Positions 60,672 to 64,000 of a stretch of DNA of 64,000 nt are shown here, one piece after another. A model generated the notes under the pieces. The model ran no database searches and was not told the origin of the DNA. It worked only from the letters and a program-made list of their open reading frames with translations. The position numbers were made by a program, and so were the translations under genes. Numbering within the stretch: the stretch's first letter is position 1; each line of letters begins with the position of its first letter. Source of the DNA: Tubulanus polymorphus (taxonomy: Eukaryota > Nemertea > Palaeonemertea > Tubulaniformes > Tubulanidae); the NCBI RefSeq assembly GCF_964204645.1, contig NC_134030.1, forward strand, positions 11,280,278 through 11,344,277, read 5' to 3'.

Positions 60672-60955
60672 CAACTAGCTTGTTAATCTAGTTGAATTCT
60701 AGTTACATTCTAGTTGAATTCTAGTTATTGGTAGTTGTAACAAAAATCAACTAGATTTAACAATATTTTAACTAGCTTGTTAATCTAGTCTAATTCTAGT
60801 TACATTCTAGTTGAATTTTAGTTGTTAGTAGTTGAAACAAAAATCAACTAGATTTAACTAGAAATAAACAGAAACAACAATATTTCAACTAGCTTGTTAA
60901 TCTAGTTGAATTCTAGTTGAATTCTAGTTGCAACATCACAACTAATTTTTTTGTT
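60672..60955. repeat. CTAGTT-rich repeats, possible cis-acting region
   Basis: About 2.5 copies of a 97-117 bp unit starting 'aactagcttgttaatctag' at 60673, 60770 and 60887. Inside the unit 'ctagttgaattctagtt' and 'attctagttacattctagtt' recur, with 'tcaactagattt' as inverted matches. It is the only long non-coding stretch between genes of the plus-strand cluster. Confidence 0.85.
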
Positions 60956-60961
60956 ATATAA

Positions 60962-61567
60962 ATGGTAGGTGAAAAGAAAAGAAAATCTGAAAATGGTGAT
61001 GTTCCAATTGAAAAAACTTTAGATGATTTAGGAATAACAGAAACAAAATTAACTCCAGATGATGGTGCTTTAAATAATGTTACAACAAATAATAATCATG
61101 AATATTATCTTTATTGTAAACATCAATTAGAAATATTAATAGCATCTGGAAAATGTAAAAATTTTGTCGGTAAAAATTTAACTTATAATGAATTAGATAC
61201 AATGAAATCAGATGAAATTATTAGATTATTTAAGATTTATGAAGCCGCGAGAACAGCTAGAATTAATGACGCGATATCAGAAAATGTAGTAAAAGGTTAT
61301 AGTAAATTATGTAATTATATACTACCAATTGAAGATGAAAATAGATTATATTCCGATTTAAAAAATGATTATTTAGTTATGACTGAATTAAATAAATGGA
61401 TTGGATATTTATCATTTCAATTAGGTGGATTTATGACATTATTATCAACTGGGGTTATAACATTTTCAAATATTGAAAGTAAAAATATTTCTATAATAAA
61501 TGAGCGAGGTGGAAGAAGTGAAGGAATTAACTGTGAAGAAAAAACCGAGATCACAGAAACAAATTGA
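60962..61567 (+). CDS. Conserved Polinton protein of unknown function
   Basis: 201 residues from TAAATG after a T7 run. Charged N-terminus, then helical 'KNLTYNELDTMKSDEIIRLFKIYEAART', 'LCNYILPIEDENRLYSDLKNDYLV' and a hydrophobic C-terminal segment ('LSFQLGGFMTLLSTGVITFSNI'). The overall pattern is shared with other animal Polintons in my recollection; no function known. Its last 68 bases overlap the start of the next gene in another frame. Confidence 0.65.
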   Translation: MVGEKKRKSENGDVPIEKTLDDLGITETKLTPDDGALNNVTTNNNHEYYLYCKHQLEILIASGKCKNFVGKNLTYNELDTMKSDEIIRLFKIYEAARTARINDAISENVVKGYSKLCNYILPIEDENRLYSDLKNDYLVMTELNKWIGYLSFQLGGFMTLLSTGVITFSNIESKNISIINERGGRSEGINCEEKTEITETN

Positions 61568-61857
61568 ATGGTCTCGGCAATTAGGAATTAAATCACAAGA
61601 ATATAAAAAAAGCTGTGAAAGAAAACATAAGTAATAAAAATGGTGAAAATATTGTTATTTCTACTCCTTCTGATAATAGAATATTTGATAAATATCTATA
61701 TTTTACGGTTGGATTTGTAATTGTATTCATTTTGATTGGGCGTAATTGGTATAAGAAATCAAATAAAATTCATGATATTAATAATTCTGAAACAACTGCT
61801 ATCAAAAATGAAAATACTTCTGAAATTCCAAAATTGATAATTAAAAAAATGGATTAA
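61500..61857 (+). pseudogene. Small basic membrane protein, frameshifted
   Basis: Starts at TAAATG inside the previous gene and gives 44 codons of basic sequence ('KKKPRSQKQIEWSRQLG') to a stop at 61632-61634. In another frame, after the A7 run 61605-61611, the sequence continues to 61857 with a membrane segment ('YFTVGFVIVFILIGRNW') and a Ser/Lys tail. Basic stretch plus membrane segment suggests a small virion membrane or core protein. The two halves are probably one gene. Confidence 0.55.
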
Positions 61858-61859
61858 TA

Positions 61860-62017
61860 TTTTAGAAAAAAAGCAAAAAAATAATTTTTTTTAATCAATT
61901 GAATATTAATTGAATATCTCACTACTTTTGTCTATCTATGAGGAGCAATTAAATTGTCCAGATAAGTCATTTCGGATTCTAGATATTCATTATTTTTATT
62001 AATTTATTTTTTTAAAT
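61860..62017. other. Non-coding gap between convergent Polinton genes
   Basis: A+T-rich with T-runs and A-runs on both strands. Probably the 3' ends of the two converging genes. No motif assigned. Confidence 0.5.
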
Positions 62018-62343
62018 TTAATCAACAATTTCTAAATCATGATGGCCATCTTCATTTTTCCCATGATAGATTATTTTAAATCCTTCTAAATCTTTTAATT
62101 CCTCTGTACTCAATGAAACCCATTTATCAGGTAAAAACACTTTAAATTCTCGCGATGTGCTAACATTACAGTAGCTTAAATTCGCTGATACTTTTCTCCA
62201 TATTTAGTTTTTATCTTTTCTAATTTCAATATTTTATGTTCAATTTCTTTTGTAACATCAACTAACTTTTTTATTTCAAATTGTTTTTTTGCTGGTTTTA
62301 TTCTGTTATTTATTGTTGCTAAGAATGCTTTTCTATCTCCCAT
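62018..62343 (-). pseudogene. Right-end Polinton gene, frameshifted
   Basis: Too broken for a long frame, but clear on inspection. ATG at 62343 lies in the right inverted repeat (ATAAATGGG). The first 55 codons are Lys-rich helix ('KKQFEIKKLVDVTKEIEHK') and stop at 62176. The other part, in a different frame, reads 'FKVFLPDKWVSLSTEELKDL' and 'NEDGHHDLEIVD' to a stop at 62018. The frame change is at the T4 run 62192-62195. Function unknown. It faces the polymerase gene across the element and shares its first codons and promoter. Confidence 0.6.
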
Positions 62344-62428
62344 TTATAAGGAAAACAAATTACTTGTGGTGATGAGTGGTGTCTAGTACTCTAGTACTCT
62401 GATCTGAAACCCACATCTTCCAATTACT
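62339..62428 (-). repeat. Polinton right terminal inverted repeat
   Basis: Reverse complement of 47194-47283 with two mismatches. Ends ...ATTACT at 62428. Confidence 0.95.
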
Positions 62429-62434
62429 GATATG
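62429..62434 (+). repeat. Target-site duplication, right copy
   Basis: GATATG, identical to 47188-47193. Confidence 0.95.
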
Positions 62435-62668
62435 CTGGAGTCACTATTGCAAAGTTCAATCAATGGTCCTGATACTGCTAATGGTAATGAGGTGGATGAA
62501 TTGATTCAGGAAGTATTGAGAATCTGGCATGAAAAGAAACACCGCAAAAAAATGAAGTCGAATTCGGTTGGTGTAGACCAACACAAGAACTTTTCTGATG
62601 ATGATGAACTCTCAAATACTTCTTCAGATACTTCCATGGATTCTTGTTTGTCCGATTTTGATAAATAA
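62429..62668 (+). pseudogene. hAT-like frame, 3' part
   Basis: Continues the frame interrupted at 47193. The codons across the target site are Asp-Met, then 'LESLLQSSINGPDT', 'EVDELIQEVLRIWHEKKHRK' and an acidic Ser/Asp tail to a stop at 62666-62668. The C-terminal end of the hAT-like protein described at 45860-47193. Confidence 0.6.
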
Positions 62669-64000
62669 ACTTTGTAGAATTCCAGTTAAAAATCTGTGTT
62701 TTATTCATTAAACAAGTGTTTAATAATATTTCTTGTGTTTGTAATTTTGTCGTCAAATATTTCAGCATGAACTTCTGAAAAAGAATTAATGAAAACTTAA
62801 TATTTATTAGGTACATGCTTAATTTCTTCGATTAATTTCTATCAATCTATCATATGTACATACGTAATCCACCATCATGTTCCTGTTTGGGGCTTTATGT
62901 TCAGCTAGATTTAAAAAAGAAATATTCTATGGAACTATGCAAAACCAAATGCATCTGAGATGGCTCCAGAATGCAGGAAAATCCGTCAAAATTGAAAATT
63001 TCCTCGGGGGGTGGACCCCCAAACTCCCCTTGCTCTCTGGACGCCTTGGGTGCCTCGGGTGTTGCTGCTGTTACCCGCCCAACATTTACTGTTACCGGAT
63101 ACAGATTTTCATTTTGACAGCACTTTTGGCCCACGAGCATTTTTGGTTCGTTCTAAATTTAGCCCGGAACATTTAGTATTCACATGGGTGCCAAATGGGC
63201 CCGAGCCTGTTTGGCCCGACCAAAAACGTCGGACCAGGCCCGAGCCAAATTTTAGCACCAGACAAATGATTGCGTTTGAATTGCAACTGGCACCGGAAAG
63301 AGATCCACTTCGCTTTGTTTGAGCATTGTTTGGTATCGAGTGAATCGTTTGCGTGTAAACGCGCTCTCTGTTTAGGCACGGGCCAAATCGTATCCGTGTG
63401 ATCGCGGCTGTTTACATGCATATAAATACAGAATGAACTGTGCACAAGATTACATCCTCGCTTGCCAGGGATCCGGTATCGTTCCCCGAACTCGCTTCCG
63501 CCAACGGGGAACATGCCATATACTTAGATCGATTCAAAATTATCATTGATTAAATTGAACGAACCGAAATTACATGCGCCGTTCGTACGGCAAATTGAAG
63601 AACTGAGTTATATTCACCTGTTCGTTGAAAATGAACTAATTTTCACTGCGTATATATGAGTGTATTGTAGCGACATCTGGTTGGTGCCGATATATAGTTG
63701 GCCTAAACACTATGAGGCACCAGTACCAACGGATGACCCAAAAGAAGGTTCAAAGCTCATAACCAGTAATAACGCGTTCTCAAATGTTTTGATACTTTCT
63801 CAGTTTGTATCAAAAATATTGCCGATTTTTGGTCCTTAAGTCCTGAAAAATGATAAATTTACAGTGTAAAATCGTACAAACGTGTCATCTATACCTCAAA
63901 ACACTTTATTTCCTGACCAATTTATGATGTTATGTGTGGGCCATAGACCTCAATATCTGCCTGTGATCTCAACTTTCAATTAAGATTACGTAAGCTACTC
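62669..64000. other. No gene recognised
   Basis: Frames at 62877-63514 on both strands have no recognisable domains. Some repeated 'ggcccga'/'cgggcc' words near 63190-63245. Nothing else supported. Confidence 0.4.

Larger units (their letters stand above)
47194..62428 (+). mobile_element. Polinton/Maverick (adintovirus-like) element, 15,235 bp
   Basis: Complete by structure: 90-bp terminal inverted repeats beginning AGTAATT, a 6-bp target duplication, and the Polinton core gene set (protein-primed polymerase B, retroviral integrase with chromodomain, packaging ATPase, double- and single-jelly-roll-type capsid proteins). Polintons are self-synthesising transposons whose relatives form virions. 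Much more A+T-rich than the flanks. Most genes are on the plus strand, one zinc-finger gene and one right-end gene on the minus strand. The adenovirus-type protease was not found. Several genes are broken, mostly by single-base frame changes in A-runs, and the polymerase has lost its exonuclease domain. Confidence 0.97.

Noticed and set aside
62877-63514. Coding frames at the right end of the window
   Set aside because: Frames on both strands overlap fully and none shows a domain or splice context.

Overview
The window looks like an intron-rich, repeat-dense genome of a marine or aquatic invertebrate animal (lophotrochozoan-like is my guess; the sequence does not settle it). Evidence: a spliced astacin metalloprotease gene with GT-AG introns and matching phases, a two-exon cysteine-knot peptide gene, several families of non-LTR retrotransposon, a DIRS-like retroelement with an SGNH esterase domain, Merlin-like and hAT-like DNA transposons, foldback elements and tRNA-derived SINE heads. 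No rRNA, prokaryotic operon or CRISPR array is visible.

Layout. 1-2.7 kb: no gene recognised. 2.8-3.45 kb: minisatellite with an inverted copy. 3.5-6.3 kb: internally deleted non-LTR element (CCHC ORF1, esterase-like domain, endonuclease start, RT tail). 6.6-9.4 kb: tails of other non-LTR elements, interrupted by a Merlin-like copy. 9.4-14.4 kb: repeats, a SINE head and one possible small secreted ORF. 14.4-17.2 kb: a decayed non-LTR element. 18-23.1 kb: a foldback element and a pair of inverted repeats. 23.8-25.4 kb: a second Merlin-like copy carrying a 115-bp palindromic insertion. 29.2-33.9 kb (minus strand): a nine- to ten-exon astacin/ShKT gene with a foldback MITE in one intron. 34.8-38.7 kb (minus strand): a DIRS-like retroelement. 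41.75-42.45 kb (minus strand): a mini-gene for a secreted cysteine-knot peptide. 45.8-47.2 and 62.4-62.7 kb: two halves of one hAT-like reading frame.

The main object is a complete 15.2-kb Polinton/Maverick (adintovirus-like) element at 47194-62428, inserted in that hAT-like frame. It has 90-bp terminal inverted repeats and a 6-bp target duplication (GATATG). It is far more A+T-rich than its surroundings. It carries protein-primed DNA polymerase B, a retroviral-type integrase with a chromodomain, a packaging ATPase, major and minor capsid proteins, and a series of small membrane and structural genes. I did not find the adenovirus-type maturation protease usual in this group.

Three points stand out. 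(1) The polymerase gene holds an intein with a LAGLIDADG homing-endonuclease region, exactly between the two halves of catalytic motif C. (2) Nearly every gene of the element begins at the hexamer TAAATG, usually with a T-run just upstream, so the start codon is part of what looks like a poxvirus-late-type promoter. The two outermost genes take this promoter and their ATGGG from the inverted repeats themselves. (3) The copy is broken: an internal lesion removes the polymerase exonuclease domain, there are three in-frame stops, and a series of single-base frame changes falls almost entirely in A-runs. It is probably not an active virus as sequenced, unless the A-run changes are sequencing errors.
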